From Chloroflexota bacterium (GTDB lineage Bacteria; Chloroflexota; Anaerolineae; Anaerolineales; Villigracilaceae): a DNA stretch of 64,000 nt. Each line of letters begins with the position of its first letter. The stretch's first letter is position 1. Where the stretch lies: assembly GCA_013388855.1 (NCBI GenBank), contig JACAEM010000026.1:60016-124015 (forward strand), in the 5' to 3' direction. The notes beneath the pieces were generated by a model. That model was not told where the DNA came from, ran no database searches, and worked only from the letters and a program-made list of their open reading frames with translations. This document shows positions 46,101 through 53,927 of the stretch, one piece after another. Position numbers and translations under genes: made by a program.

Positions 46101-48756
46101 TAATTTGTGTGGTACGGGGGCAGGCGGTTTTACCTACGTGGTCTCCGACGGGCAGGGCAGGGTGGATACGGGACTCGTCACTCTGAACATCGCCTGCATC
46201 AATGACGTGCCAGTGGCGAATTCACAATCTGTGACAACGCCTGAAGACGCGGCGAAAGCCATCACACTGACTGGCTCGGATGCGGACCCCGGCACGACCC
46301 TGACCTTTACCGTCCTGACGCAACCCGCGCACGGAACATTGAGCGGCACCGCTCCGAATCTTACCTACACCCCAAACCTCAACTACAACGGCTCTGATTC
46401 CTTCACTTTCCGCGTCAATGACGGAACGGTAAACAGCAACACTGCCACGGTTTCCATCACGGTGACCCCGGTCAATGACGCGCCGGTTGCCAACGACCAG
46501 TCAGTCGCCACGAACGAGGACACGGCCAAAGCCATCACCCTGACCGGTTCAGATGTGGACAGCGCGACACTGACTTATAGCATTGTCGCTCAACCGTTGC
46601 ATGGCACGTTGACCGGAACGCCGCCTACTGTCACGTACACGCCAGCCGCTCATTATTTCGGCCCCGACAGTTTCACCTTCAAGATCACCGATGGCTCTCT
46701 GGAAAGCAATGTTGCCATGGTGTCCATCACAGTGACACCGAAGGAATACACCCTATCCGTGGCAGTCGTCGGTCACGGCTCAGTGACGAAGACTCCCGAC
46801 AAGGCTACGTATCACTATGGCGAAGTGGTGCAACTATCGGCTGTGGCAGATGCGGGTTGGCAGTTCGTTGGATGGTCCGGCGATCTGAGCGGCGTGACCA
46901 ACCCTCAATCCATCACGATCACCGGCAACAAGTCGGTCACCGCCACGTTCGCTGAGATCATCCCGATCGATACGACCATCACCAGCCAACCGCCTCTTCT
47001 GTCCAATAGCGCCTCCGCCAGTTTTGCATTCACAAGCAATGTCGGCGGGGCAACCTTCGAATGCGAATTGGATGGCGCGGGCTTTGTCTCATGCGACAGT
47101 CCGAAGGAATATACCGGGCTGAATGACGGAACGCACGTCTTCAAAGTGCGTGCGAAAGACGGCGGGAATATCGACACGACTCCCGCCGCCTACACCTGGA
47201 CCATCGATGCCACGGCTCCAACTGTGACGATTGACCAGGGCGTCTCGCAGGTCGACCCGACAACCCAACTGCCCATCGTATTCGACGTTGTATTCAGCGA
47301 ACCGGTAACCGGCTTCACGAACGCGGATGTGTCCGTCACAGGCACGGCTCCAGGAACAAAGACGGTGGTTGTTTCCGGTTCGGGAGCGCTCTATACCGTG
47401 AAGGTCTCCGGCTTGACGGGCACTGGAACGGTTACCGCTGCTGTTGCGGCGGGTGCAGCGCAGGACACGGCTGGGAATTTGTCCACCGCGAGCTCGAGCA
47501 CCGATGATACAGTCACCTTTAACTTGATGGTGAAACCGGGCGTGCCGACGCTCCTCCAGCCTGCGAATGGCGCAGTAACAGCGGATACCACACCCTGGTT
47601 CGACTGGACCGATTCTGATCCCGCGGCGGCATACTACCGCATCCAGATTGCCGGAAACATCTTCTTCATCGCTCCCATGGTGGATCAAACGAATGTGACT
47701 GATTCGGAATTCACCCCTGTTTCCGGGTTGATTCCGGGCTTTGTCTATTTCTGGCGCGTCAAGGCTTACAGTCCCACCGGTGAAGCCAGTAACTGGTCGT
47801 CGATCAGGTACTTCAGATTGGTCCCCTCGGCGCCAACCCTGCTTTCCCCGGCGAACGCGGAACCAAGTCATACCCTGCGTCCGTATCTGGACTGGAGCAG
47901 TGTCATGGGAGCCGCTCATTACACAATTCAGATTTCAAAGAACAGCTCCTTCACACAGATCATCTTGAAGGATGCGTCTGTTTACTCCGCCTACATTGTT
48001 CGAAAGAATCTGCCTGCCGGTACAACGTTATATTGGCGTGTACGCGCCGAGAGTTTTGCAGGCGCAAGCGCTTGGTCTGAAACCTGGTCGTTCACCACAC
48101 CCAATCCTCCGGGTGTCCCGACCTTGCTTTCACCGCACTATGGTTCAGTGACAACGACCGACCAGCCCTTGCTCAAGTGGTACAAATCCAGCCTGCCAGC
48201 CGGAACCACGTTCGACCATTATCAACTTCAGATCGCCACCAGCACCTCCTTCAACCAGCCGTTGGTGGATGTAAATATTGCAGGCTGGACCAACGTCACC
48301 TACCAGCCTGTAACCCCGTTGGCATCCAACGCAAAATACTTCTGGCGCGTTCGCGCGGCAAATACAGATGGCGATTTCAGCAACTGGTCGTCCACGTGGA
48401 TGTTCTATACGCCGCGAACAGGCGGAACCCTCTGGCGTTCGGGCATCTACGCCGCCTTGCGGGAAAATGCGGACGCCTCCCTGACTGCGCCGACAACGAC
48501 CGCCCTCCAGGGGAATGCCACACGACCGATGTTTGATTGGAACGATATCCCCGGCGCGACCGGTTACATGATTCAAGTGGCGACAGAACCGACCTTTGCC
48601 TCCGCTCCATTGTTGGTGTCAACGACTACAGTGGACTCGGGATATTCCATGCTCGAGGATTTGACGCCCGGCACAACGGTCTATTGGCGTGTGCTAACCA
48701 TTCGAGGAAAAGTCATGAGCGACTGGTCGTCCGTTTCTTCCTTCGAAGTGCCGTGA
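40132..48756 (+). CDS. Giant secreted protein 4: SSFYG head, 22 cadherin-like repeats
   Basis: A 2874-residue secreted protein. A signal peptide (VFIAVFLAICMVVSNVSPVYA) leads into an SSFYG module (24-123). There follow 22 tandem cadherin-like units of ~90-101 residues (127-2203), most starting NDAPVA and carrying (A/T)EDT and DSFTFKVNDG. Several have a Cys pair, probably a disulfide. After the array: one InlB-type repeat (2204-2277), an Ig-like unit with FECELDGAGFVSC, a Big-type unit (2361-2470), and four FN3-like units (2472-2874, YYWRV/FWRV..WS motifs). It lacks the GWNL module and any C-terminal membrane helix. The ATG at 40132 has AAGGAG 8 bases upstream; a GTG at 40126 is too near it. 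It is probably a long adhesin. The 8.6-kb frame is unbroken. Confidence 0.9.
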   Translation: MKTQRVFIAVFLAICMVVSNVSPVYALPPLPSSFYGQARINGVIVPDGTLISAWINGVKYAQSPVGYISSAWYSLDVPGDDTSTPGVVEGGVEGSTIVFKIGDLVADQTGTWHSGTNVWLDLTAFQNFPPVITEGDSVNITISEDGSPDSFSLTLNATDDNGDTLTWSIDSPASHGTASASGTGSTKAISYAPAADYNGSDNFVVQVSDGNGGTDSITVNVTIEPINDAPVANNQSVSTLENTAKNITLSASDVDGDLLTYFLGSPSHGVLSGAPPNVTYTPDTNYSGPDSFTFYVNDGTVNSNTATVSITVELVNVAPVCSAVSLSTNEDVTGEGSPSCTDGDGDPLTYSIVTQPTNGTASVVSGLLRYTPDANYNGPDSLTYRAFDGLVYSNTANVTVTVNAVNDAPVANPQSITTAEDTPRALTLTGSDIDSGTLTYEVTGGPAHGTLTGTGANRSYTPFANYFGADSFTFKVNDGSLDSAPAVINITVTPVNDAPVAVADSYNTAEDTALTVAIPGVLGNDSDVDGDPITAIKVTNPANGTVTLNADGSFTYTPHAYFNGVDSFTYKVNDGHVDGNTVTVTVNVSSVNNAPVCSPVSLTTAEDASGQADPSCTDPDGDSMIYSIVNQPSHGMASVVAGKLVYLPDANFFGADSFTYKAGDAALDSNVATVTVTVTAVNDAPTVSDITDKSTNEDTATGLIPFTVGDVETAAASLTVTAVSSNTALVPNANITLGGTGADRTINIVPVLNQSGTTTITVTVSDGEKTASDTFVLTVTAVNDLPTIGDITDKSTTEDTATGAIPFVVGDVETAVGSLTVTAVSSNTALVPNANIALGGAGENRTINITPASNQSGITTITVTVTDANSGSATDTFVLTVDPINDLPTISDITNKSTDEDTATGNIAFTVSDVETAVDSLTVAATSSNTALVPNANIALGGVGTNRTINITPALNQSGTTTITVTVMDGDTGTTSDTFVLTVIAVNDPPTVGDITDKSTTEDTATGTIPFAVGDVETAAGSLVVTAASSNITLVPNANITLGGTGANRTIALTPAANQFGATTITVTVSDGEKTTSDTFVLTVTAVNDAPLSVGDSYNTAEDTPLTVSAPGVLSNDTDVDGDSLTAVLVDEPEHGTLILNTNGSFTYTPDSLYHGADGFTYKANDGAADSNVVTVTISISSVNNLPVAVDDTFAATEDTVKNLPFSGAGSPAENDADPDGDALTVSAVSSPVGGTVTLSGGTITFTPTTNLCGAGAGKFTYTVSDGNGGADTGLVTLNIACVNDAPVADPQSVNATEDTPLPITLTGSDIDGDSLTYTITVAPQHGTLSGAAPNLTYTPFANYNGADSFTFKVNDATMDSAPAIVTISVAAVNDAPVADPQSVTTAEDTAKAITLSGSDVDTGTILTFSIVDVPTHGTLSGTPPAVTYTPNTNYFGADSFTFRVSDGTLSDTATISIMVTPVNDAPVAANNVYATAEDTVLTVPAPGVLGNDTDVEGDPLEAIKIGNPSNGIVTLNADGSFTYTPNPFFNGTDSFTYKANDGAADSNIATVTINISSVNNAPVCSPVSLTTAEDTSGQTDPSCTDADGNTLDYLIVDQPEHGSASVVSGKLVYLPATNFFGSDSFTYKANDGTADSNVAAVTVTVTAVNDVPVANPQSVTTAEDTAKAITLTGSDVESTVTFTLVAGPAHGTLTGALPNLTYTPAANYFGPDSFTFKVNDGTVDSAPATVSITVTAVNDLPVADPQSVTTAEDTAKAITLTGSDVESSITFSIVTGPSHGTLSGTAPNLTYTPAANYNGSDSFTFKVSDGAADSAPATISITVTAVNDAPVAVADSYTTPEDTTLTIAAPGVLNNDTDVEGTTLTATLVSGPSHGTLTLNTNGSFTYVPAALYHGVDGFTYKASDGAADSNVVSVTINVSSVNNPPVAVDDTITATEDTVKTLPASGAGSPAANDTDPDGDVLTVSAVSNPVGGTVSLTGGTITFTPSANLCGTGAGGFTYVVSDGQGRVDTGLVTLNIACINDVPVANSQSVTTPEDAAKAITLTGSDADPGTTLTFTVLTQPAHGTLSGTAPNLTYTPNLNYNGSDSFTFRVNDGTVNSNTATVSITVTPVNDAPVANDQSVATNEDTAKAITLTGSDVDSATLTYSIVAQPLHGTLTGTPPTVTYTPAAHYFGPDSFTFKITDGSLESNVAMVSITVTPKEYTLSVAVVGHGSVTKTPDKATYHYGEVVQLSAVADAGWQFVGWSGDLSGVTNPQSITITGNKSVTATFAEIIPIDTTITSQPPLLSNSASASFAFTSNVGGATFECELDGAGFVSCDSPKEYTGLNDGTHVFKVRAKDGGNIDTTPAAYTWTIDATAPTVTIDQGVSQVDPTTQLPIVFDVVFSEPVTGFTNADVSVTGTAPGTKTVVVSGSGALYTVKVSGLTGTGTVTAAVAAGAAQDTAGNLSTASSSTDDTVTFNLMVKPGVPTLLQPANGAVTADTTPWFDWTDSDPAAAYYRIQIAGNIFFIAPMVDQTNVTDSEFTPVSGLIPGFVYFWRVKAYSPTGEASNWSSIRYFRLVPSAPTLLSPANAEPSHTLRPYLDWSSVMGAAHYTIQISKNSSFTQIILKDASVYSAYIVRKNLPAGTTLYWRVRAESFAGASAWSETWSFTTPNPPGVPTLLSPHYGSVTTTDQPLLKWYKSSLPAGTTFDHYQLQIATSTSFNQPLVDVNIAGWTNVTYQPVTPLASNAKYFWRVRAANTDGDFSNWSSTWMFYTPRTGGTLWRSGIYAALRENADASLTAPTTTALQGNATRPMFDWNDIPGATGYMIQVATEPTFASAPLLVSTTTVDSGYSMLEDLTPGTTVYWRVLTIRGKVMSDWSSVSSFEVP
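43392..46740 (+). repeat. Three ~1.1-kb higher-order repeats of four cadherin-like units
   Basis: Units 11-14, 15-18 and 19-22 start at 43392, 44521 and 45612. Each block is ~1.09-1.13 kb and runs in the same order: a 'DSYxTxEDT..PGVL.NDTDVEG' type, a cysteine-bearing type, then two 'DPQSVTTAEDTAKAITL' types. Blocks one and three share the LCG..NIAC Cys type, and block two uses the CSPVSLTT type. Before this, units 7-10 are four copies of a different type (DITDKSTxEDTATG). Confidence 0.75.
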
Positions 48757-48783
48757 CGATCGATACAACGCGCTAAAACAACA

Positions 48784-48814
48784 AAAGACTGGCGGCAATT
48801 TGCCGCCAGTCTTT
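48784..48814. terminator. Terminator after giant gene 4
   Basis: AAAGACTGGCGGCAA and TTGCCGCCAGTCTTT pair perfectly, 27 bases after the stop. The A/T ends of the stem give a T-run on either strand. Confidence 0.8.
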
Positions 48815-48938
48815 ACCGGGGTTTTCTGCAATCGTTTGGAATTACCCCTTGCGTTCGCGCAAAATGGATCCACACTCATTCAACGCTGTATTCCAGTACA
48901 GTGCCTGTCTCAATTCCCTTTGTCGGATAAGAAGCCTT

Positions 48939-48944
48939 TATAAT
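48939..48944 (+). promoter_or_regulatory. -10 box next to start codon; leaderless mRNA likely
   Basis: A perfect TATAAT ends 6 bases before the ATG at 48951, with no Shine-Dalgarno between. Transcription would start at about the A of ATG. No convincing -35 is seen. Confidence 0.45.
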
Positions 48945-48950
48945 CAACAC

Positions 48951-49736
48951 ATGACACAAATTATCCCAACTGCGGAGCCCTTCTTTTTTTCGGGTGACCG
49001 TTCGAAGCCTGCATGCCTGTTGATCCACGGATTTACCGGCACACCCAAAGAAATGCGTTGGATGGGGGAATTTTTGCACGAAAAGGGATTCACCTGCCTC
49101 GGCATTCGACTCGCTGGACACGCCACCATTCCCGAGGACATGATCCGCTCTAACTGGACCGATTGGACTGCCTCCGTGGAAGACGGCTATTTCCTGCTGA
49201 GAAACTTCACCGACAACATCTTCCTTGTGGGGCTTTCGATGGGAGCCGTGTTATCCTTGCTGATGTCGACGCGGCTTGACGTGAAAGGCATTGTCTCCAT
49301 GTCTGCGCCGTACAAACTGCCCGACGACCCGCGCCTGCGTCATATCGAATGGATCGCCAAAATGATTCCTTTCATGCCCAAAAGCGACGAGGAACCGGGC
49401 GCCAGTTGGTTCGACAAGGAAGCCTTTAAAACCCACGTTTCATATCCGCAGAATCCCGTCCGCTCGATTGGGCAGTTGAATCAATTGCTCGGCGAGATGC
49501 GCGCCGCGTTGCCGAAGATCAAGGTGCCGGTGCTGCTCATCCATTCGCGCGATGACAAATATGTCCCACCGGAAAGCGTGGAGATGATCGACGTCAATCT
49601 GGTTAACGCGCCGGACAGGTCCAAGTTATATATAACGGGATCAGGTCACGTTGTCACGCGCGACGCGGCTCGCCGCCAGGTCTTTGAATCCGTTTTGGAA
49701 TTTCTGCGCCGGGTGGAGCCTCAGCTTGAACCGTAA
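48951..49736 (+). CDS. Alpha/beta hydrolase, carboxylesterase/monoacylglycerol lipase type
   Basis: A 261-residue cytosolic hydrolase of the Est30-like carboxylesterase group. It has the oxyanion region LLIHGFTGTPKEMRWMGEFL and LAGHATIPEDM. The nucleophile elbow is VGLSMGAVLS (GxSxG), the acid is in LLIHSRDDKYVPPESV, and the His is in GSGHVVTRD. All three catalytic residues are present. I take ATG 48951 (MTQIIPTAEP), since the frame upstream to 48849 runs through promoter sequence. The stop overlaps the beginning of the MFS gene, so the two are probably coupled. Confidence 0.9.
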   Translation: MTQIIPTAEPFFFSGDRSKPACLLIHGFTGTPKEMRWMGEFLHEKGFTCLGIRLAGHATIPEDMIRSNWTDWTASVEDGYFLLRNFTDNIFLVGLSMGAVLSLLMSTRLDVKGIVSMSAPYKLPDDPRLRHIEWIAKMIPFMPKSDEEPGASWFDKEAFKTHVSYPQNPVRSIGQLNQLLGEMRAALPKIKVPVLLIHSRDDKYVPPESVEMIDVNLVNAPDRSKLYITGSGHVVTRDAARRQVFESVLEFLRRVEPQLEP

Positions 49737-50853
49737 TCTTTTCTTTGTCGCCATTGCCCTTTTGCTCTGGGGTTTCGGAGAAGGGATGTTCTTTAATTTT
49801 GTGCCGATCTATCTGGATACTCAGTTCCGGTTGAGCGAATCTCAGATCGGATTGGTGCTCGGTGTATTCGGCTTTTCGATGGCGGTCACGCACATTCCCG
49901 CCGGGCGGCTTGCAGATCGCATCGGACGCAGACCTTTGTTGCTTGGCGCATGGCTGCTGGGGTTGATCTCAACGGTTGTAATGGGATCGGCGTTGTTGTT
50001 GCCACTTTTTCTGGCGGGTTTGTTCGGCTATGGTCTGACCGCGTTTGTATCTTCGCCATTGAGCAGTTATGTGACCACGGCGCGCGGAAAATGGTCGGTG
50101 GGAACAGTTCTTTCCATGACGACTGCTACTTTTGGCTTGGGCATGGCGCTTGGTCCTGTGACCGGCGGTTGGATCGGGGAACAGTACGGGATGCGAATGA
50201 GTTTTTGGGCTGCCGCGGCGGTATTTGTCCTTTCAAGTATTTTCGTGTTGTTCATCGATGGTCAGCCCATTGACCGTCATGACCCGGAGGCTCCGCCGCC
50301 GAGTCTGATCGACAACCGGCGATTCGTCATGTTGATGGGGGTGATGGCATTTGCTGTCTTTTCGATGTATCTTGCCCAGCCTCTCACCCCCAATTTCCTT
50401 AACGGCGTGCGTGAGCTTTCCTTGAGCGATACTGGCGTCGTCTTTACGGCGGGTGCATTGGGAAATTCGCTGATGGCGATGATCTTCAGTCGCATCGAAC
50501 CGCGCCGCGGATTTATCTTCGCCCAAGCGCTGGTCATTCTGTTTGCACTTTTCATCTGGAAGGGTGCAAGCCTTCCAATATTTGCATTGGGATATTTTCT
50601 GCTCGGTGGGTTTCGCGCCGCGCGTCCGATGATGATGGCACAGGTGCGCGAACTGATTCACGATTCGCAAATGGGGCTTACCTACGGTACCATGGAAACC
50701 GTCAATGCCATCATTTTTATCCTGACCCCGCCCCTGGCTGGAGTTCTGTATGAACGCGATCCGATGACCCTGTATCCGCTGGGGATTGGGTTGATGGCAG
50801 TTTCAATTCTAGTGAGTTACTTCATGACATTACGCACCGCCCCGAAGGGTTGA
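49726..50853 (+). CDS. Major facilitator superfamily transporter
   Basis: An inner-membrane transporter of about 375 residues with roughly 12 hydrophobic segments. The MFS signature is the loop after helix 2: HIPAGRLADRIGRRPLLLGA (GxxxDRxGRR). The substrate is unknown; the family includes drug and sugar exporters. The start is uncertain: I favour TTG at 49726 (LNRNLFFVAIALLLW), with GGTGGAG ~8 bases upstream and an 11-base overlap with the hydrolase. The frame is open back to 49651, but that part is hydrophilic and overlaps more of the hydrolase. Confidence 0.87.
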   Translation: MNRNLFFVAIALLLWGFGEGMFFNFVPIYLDTQFRLSESQIGLVLGVFGFSMAVTHIPAGRLADRIGRRPLLLGAWLLGLISTVVMGSALLLPLFLAGLFGYGLTAFVSSPLSSYVTTARGKWSVGTVLSMTTATFGLGMALGPVTGGWIGEQYGMRMSFWAAAAVFVLSSIFVLFIDGQPIDRHDPEAPPPSLIDNRRFVMLMGVMAFAVFSMYLAQPLTPNFLNGVRELSLSDTGVVFTAGALGNSLMAMIFSRIEPRRGFIFAQALVILFALFIWKGASLPIFALGYFLLGGFRAARPMMMAQVRELIHDSQMGLTYGTMETVNAIIFILTPPLAGVLYERDPMTLYPLGIGLMAVSILVSYFMTLRTAPKG

Positions 50854-50908
50854 TCGACCCAACAAGATTTTTCATAGACACTTTCGCGATGTCTACGAAA
50901 GGCAGACC

Positions 50909-51547
50909 ATGCTGGAAATCATAACCTTTACTTTGGGCCCCGCGCAGACGAATGCTTATCTCGTCGCGGACCCTACGACCAGAGAAGCCGCGGTCATCGA
51001 TCCATCCTGGGATGGTCTCATCATTCTGCAGGAAGCGCAGAAGCACGGCTGGCGGATCGGGCATCTCTGGTACACACATGCGCATTTTGATCACATTGGC
51101 GGTGCGGGAGCCATTGCTGATGCGTTGAATCCTCTGCCGTTGGTGGCGCTGCATCCGAACGATCATGTGCTGTGGCGTGCAGGTGGCGGTGGAGCGCTCT
51201 TTGGATTTGACATTGACCCGGGCCCCGAGCCGACCATTGATTTCGTCCATGGGATGAAGTTAAGACTCGGCTCGAACGAGTTCGAGGTCCGCTTCACGCC
51301 GGGACACACGCCTGGACACTGCATCCTGTATGTTCCATCGGTGGGAGTGTGTTTCTGCGGCGACCTGATCTTTGCCGGTTCCGTCGGTCGCACCGACCTG
51401 CCCGGCGGTCATTGGGAAACGTTAGTGAAGAGCATCAGAGAGCAGGTGTTCACTCTGCCGGATGAGACGCGCCTGTTGTCGGGTCACGGACCGGAGACGA
51501 CAGTGGGGGAGGAGAAGAGGAACAATCCATTTGTGGGACAAAATTAA
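50909..51547 (+). CDS. Metallo-beta-lactamase-fold hydrolase, glyoxalase II-like
   Basis: A cytosolic dinuclear zinc hydrolase of 212 residues. The metal-binding motifs are present in order: YTHAHFDHIGG (HxHxDH), FTPGHTPGHC (His), FCGDLIFAGSVGRTDLPGG (bridging Asp), and LLSGHGPETTVGEEKRNNPF (final His). The last motif is typical of the YcbL and hydroxyacylglutathione-hydrolase-like group, which often acts on thioesters. The C-terminal glutathione-binding domain of true glyoxalase II is absent. AAAGGCAG is a weak site before the ATG. A convergent terminator separates it from the GH1 gene. Confidence 0.9.
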   Translation: MLEIITFTLGPAQTNAYLVADPTTREAAVIDPSWDGLIILQEAQKHGWRIGHLWYTHAHFDHIGGAGAIADALNPLPLVALHPNDHVLWRAGGGGALFGFDIDPGPEPTIDFVHGMKLRLGSNEFEVRFTPGHTPGHCILYVPSVGVCFCGDLIFAGSVGRTDLPGGHWETLVKSIREQVFTLPDETRLLSGHGPETTVGEEKRNNPFVGQN

Positions 51548-51661
51548 TTCGTCCCACAAGAGGCAAAATGAAACATGCAGGCAGTATCAGCCTGAGGAGT
51601 TCAAAACGCGATGCCTGATCGGTGAATTGAAGTCGAAGCTGAGTATGATGAGGTTATAAAA

Positions 51662-51686
51662 ACATGGGCGGGTTAGCCGCCCATGT
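51662..51686. terminator. Bidirectional terminator between convergent genes
   Basis: ACATGGGCGG and CCGCCCATGT pair perfectly around GTTAG. A-run upstream (AAAAA at 51658) serves as a T-run for the minus-strand locus that ends at 51691. Confidence 0.75.
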
Positions 51687-51690
51687 CCAT

Positions 51691-53055
51691 CTAAAACCCA
51701 TTCTTCTTGATGACGCCTTTATACCACTTGGCGCTGTCTTTCAGGATTCGTTTTTGCGTTTCATAATCCACCCAGACGATGCCGAATCGTTGGGAATACC
51801 CGAAACTCCATTCGAAATTGTCCAGTAACGACCAGACGAAATAGCCTGCCAGCGGCACACCTGCCTGGATGGCGCGGTGCATGGCGGCGAAATGCGTCCG
51901 CAAGTAGTTGATGCGAAGTTCGTCCGGGACATTACCATTTTCATCCGGCGGCGTGGAATAGCTGGCTCCGTTCTCCGTGATGTACAGTTTGCGCGGACCA
52001 TAATGGAAGTAAACACGCGCGAGAACCCCGGTCAGCCCCTCAGGATAGTTTTCCCAACCCATTTCCGTCCAATATTCAGGCGTCTTCGGGTGTTGGAAAT
52101 CGATCTGTGGGTCGTTGTCCGGCGCGTTTGAACGGTGAAGGTTCCGGGAATAGTAATTCAAACCGATGAAATCGGTCGGGGCGGCAACCACGTCCATATC
52201 GCCTGCCTGGACGAAGTCGAACCCATTGGGAAGCCCGCCCAATTCGGTGAAATATTTTGTTATGTCCGACGGATAGCCGCGCCCATACAGCGGATCGGCG
52301 AACCAGCGGAACCACTTGCCGTCGTTTTCACGGGTAAGCTTCATGTCCGCGGCGCTGTTGGAGGCGGGCACATTCCAGCCAATGTTGAGCGTGATGCCCA
52401 CTTCGGCATTCGGGCTGTTGCGGCGGATAACCGGTACCGCCTGTCCATGTGATAACAAAAGATGATGTGCGACGCGCGTCGCCTTGGACAGGTCCCGGTG
52501 TCCGGGTGCGTGGACTCCCATTTCATATCCCAACCAGGCGGCAACGGCGGGTTCGTTATGCGTAATCCAGCTTCTGACGCGGTCACCAAGTGCCCGCGAA
52601 ACGACGTTGGCATAATCCGCGAACGCCTCCGCAGTGGAGCGGACGGTCCAGCCGCCCTCATCTTCCAGCGCCTGCGGCAGGTCCCAATGGTAAAGCGTGA
52701 TGAACGGCGTGATTCCTGCCTCGAGCAGTCCATTCACCAGCCTGCTGTAGAAATCGAGTCCCTTTTGGTTGACCTTGCCGCGCCCGGCAGGCAGGATGCG
52801 GGGCCATGAGACCGAGAAGCGATATGCCTGCAGGCCGATCCTCTTCATCAGCCCGATGTCTTTTTTCCACAAGCGGTAATGATCGTTCGCCACATCACCC
52901 GTGTCGTTGTTCAGGATGTTGCCGGGTGTGTGAACGAAGCGGTCCCAGATGGATTCGCCCTTGCCATGTTTGTTCCACGACCCTTCGATCTGGTAGGAGG
53001 CTGTCGCCGCGCCCCAGAGAAAGTTTTCGGGAAAAAGAATTTTGTTTGCCATCAT
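51691..53055 (-). CDS. GH1 beta-glucosidase
   Basis: A retaining beta-glucosidase of family GH1, cytosolic (no signal peptide), releasing glucose from cellobiose and short beta-glucans. At 454 residues it is the family norm. The N-terminus FPENFLWGAATASYQIEG matches the family signature. The acid/base is Glu168 in SWITHNEPAVAAW, and the nucleophile is Glu361 in LYITENGASY. LYHWDLPQALEDEGGW is also conserved. Two adjacent ATGs (53055, 53052) follow GGAG; the second has the better spacing. It is the last gene of the minus-strand sugar locus, 18 bases after the DUF4380 gene. Confidence 0.96.
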   Translation of the reverse strand: MMANKILFPENFLWGAATASYQIEGSWNKHGKGESIWDRFVHTPGNILNNDTGDVANDHYRLWKKDIGLMKRIGLQAYRFSVSWPRILPAGRGKVNQKGLDFYSRLVNGLLEAGITPFITLYHWDLPQALEDEGGWTVRSTAEAFADYANVVSRALGDRVRSWITHNEPAVAAWLGYEMGVHAPGHRDLSKATRVAHHLLLSHGQAVPVIRRNSPNAEVGITLNIGWNVPASNSAADMKLTRENDGKWFRWFADPLYGRGYPSDITKYFTELGGLPNGFDFVQAGDMDVVAAPTDFIGLNYYSRNLHRSNAPDNDPQIDFQHPKTPEYWTEMGWENYPEGLTGVLARVYFHYGPRKLYITENGASYSTPPDENGNVPDELRINYLRTHFAAMHRAIQAGVPLAGYFVWSLLDNFEWSFGYSQRFGIVWVDYETQKRILKDSAKWYKGVIKKNGF

Positions 53056-53072
53056 CTACTCCATTCATTGTT

Positions 53073-53927
53073 TTATTGAGATAATTGTCTGTTGATCTTG
53101 CGCGCGGTTTCCAACGTTGGCGGGAAATTTCCTGCACTGACTTCCCATGTCTCATCGTGCATTACCGATTCGTCTCTGCTGAGGGTTACCAGTTTTCCCA
53201 GCGTTTCCAGCTCGATGCAGACATCTTTTACATATACTTCAACATTACAGTCGAGGTCGGGATGCCTGCCGGTTTCGTTCGCTGTAAATCTTTTTACAAA
53301 CAACACACTGCCCAGCGTGCAGGCGATCCATCCGTGCGAATTGAGATTCCCGATCTTGAAGGCGTGTTCCCTGCCGCGTCCGTGGATCAGGACCACATCA
53401 TCATGCAACTCCAGCCTGTCGTCTGTGAGTCGTGAATAGGGCCAAAGCACAAGGTTTCTATTGGGGAGCAACCCGCCTCTGTCCGATAACGGCAGGATGG
53501 CCATCCCGCCCAGCCGCAACTGAGTAACGCCCCAAGGCGCGAGTTCGAGAGGCGAATCCCCATGCCATGTGATGCGATGCAGAAGATGCACCCGGTTTCC
53601 ATCCAGCCGAACTGCGATTTCCTTTTCCAGCCCCGCGGCATCCACAGAACCTCTGAGGATCACAGTGTCCTTGTCTTTGAAGACCTGCAAACCGTCTTCA
53701 GGGCAGGTATGGGATGGATCCTCCGGCGCGGTCCACAAGCGATGCCCGCCGCGCAGGTAGTATTCCCCATGCGGCGTTTCCCAGTGGACATCGGGCGTCT
53801 CTGCCAGCAGGTTGCCTTCCATGCCGTGCAGATACAAACCGACGATACGCGGACCCGTTGTTGTCAAATACTCGAGCCGCAAAGTCCCGTTTTCGATGGA
53901 TGAACATGGAAGCTTTGACCCGGACAT
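53073..53927 (-). CDS. DUF4380 family, galactose-mutarotase-like protein
   Basis: A 284-residue protein of the mutarotase-like beta-sandwich superfamily, best matched to DUF4380. Markers: TTTGPRIVGLYLHGMEGNLL near the N-terminus, then YYLRGGHRLWTAPEDP, the family hallmark. A mutarotase or sugar-binding role is inferred from fold and place. The ATG at 53927 overlaps the GH94 stop by one base (TGATG), showing translational coupling. The frame is open 97 codons further upstream, but that part only shadows GH94. Confidence 0.82.
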   Translation of the reverse strand: MSGSKLPCSSIENGTLRLEYLTTTGPRIVGLYLHGMEGNLLAETPDVHWETPHGEYYLRGGHRLWTAPEDPSHTCPEDGLQVFKDKDTVILRGSVDAAGLEKEIAVRLDGNRVHLLHRITWHGDSPLELAPWGVTQLRLGGMAILPLSDRGGLLPNRNLVLWPYSRLTDDRLELHDDVVLIHGRGREHAFKIGNLNSHGWIACTLGSVLFVKRFTANETGRHPDLDCNVEVYVKDVCIELETLGKLVTLSRDESVMHDETWEVSAGNFPPTLETARKINRQLSQ

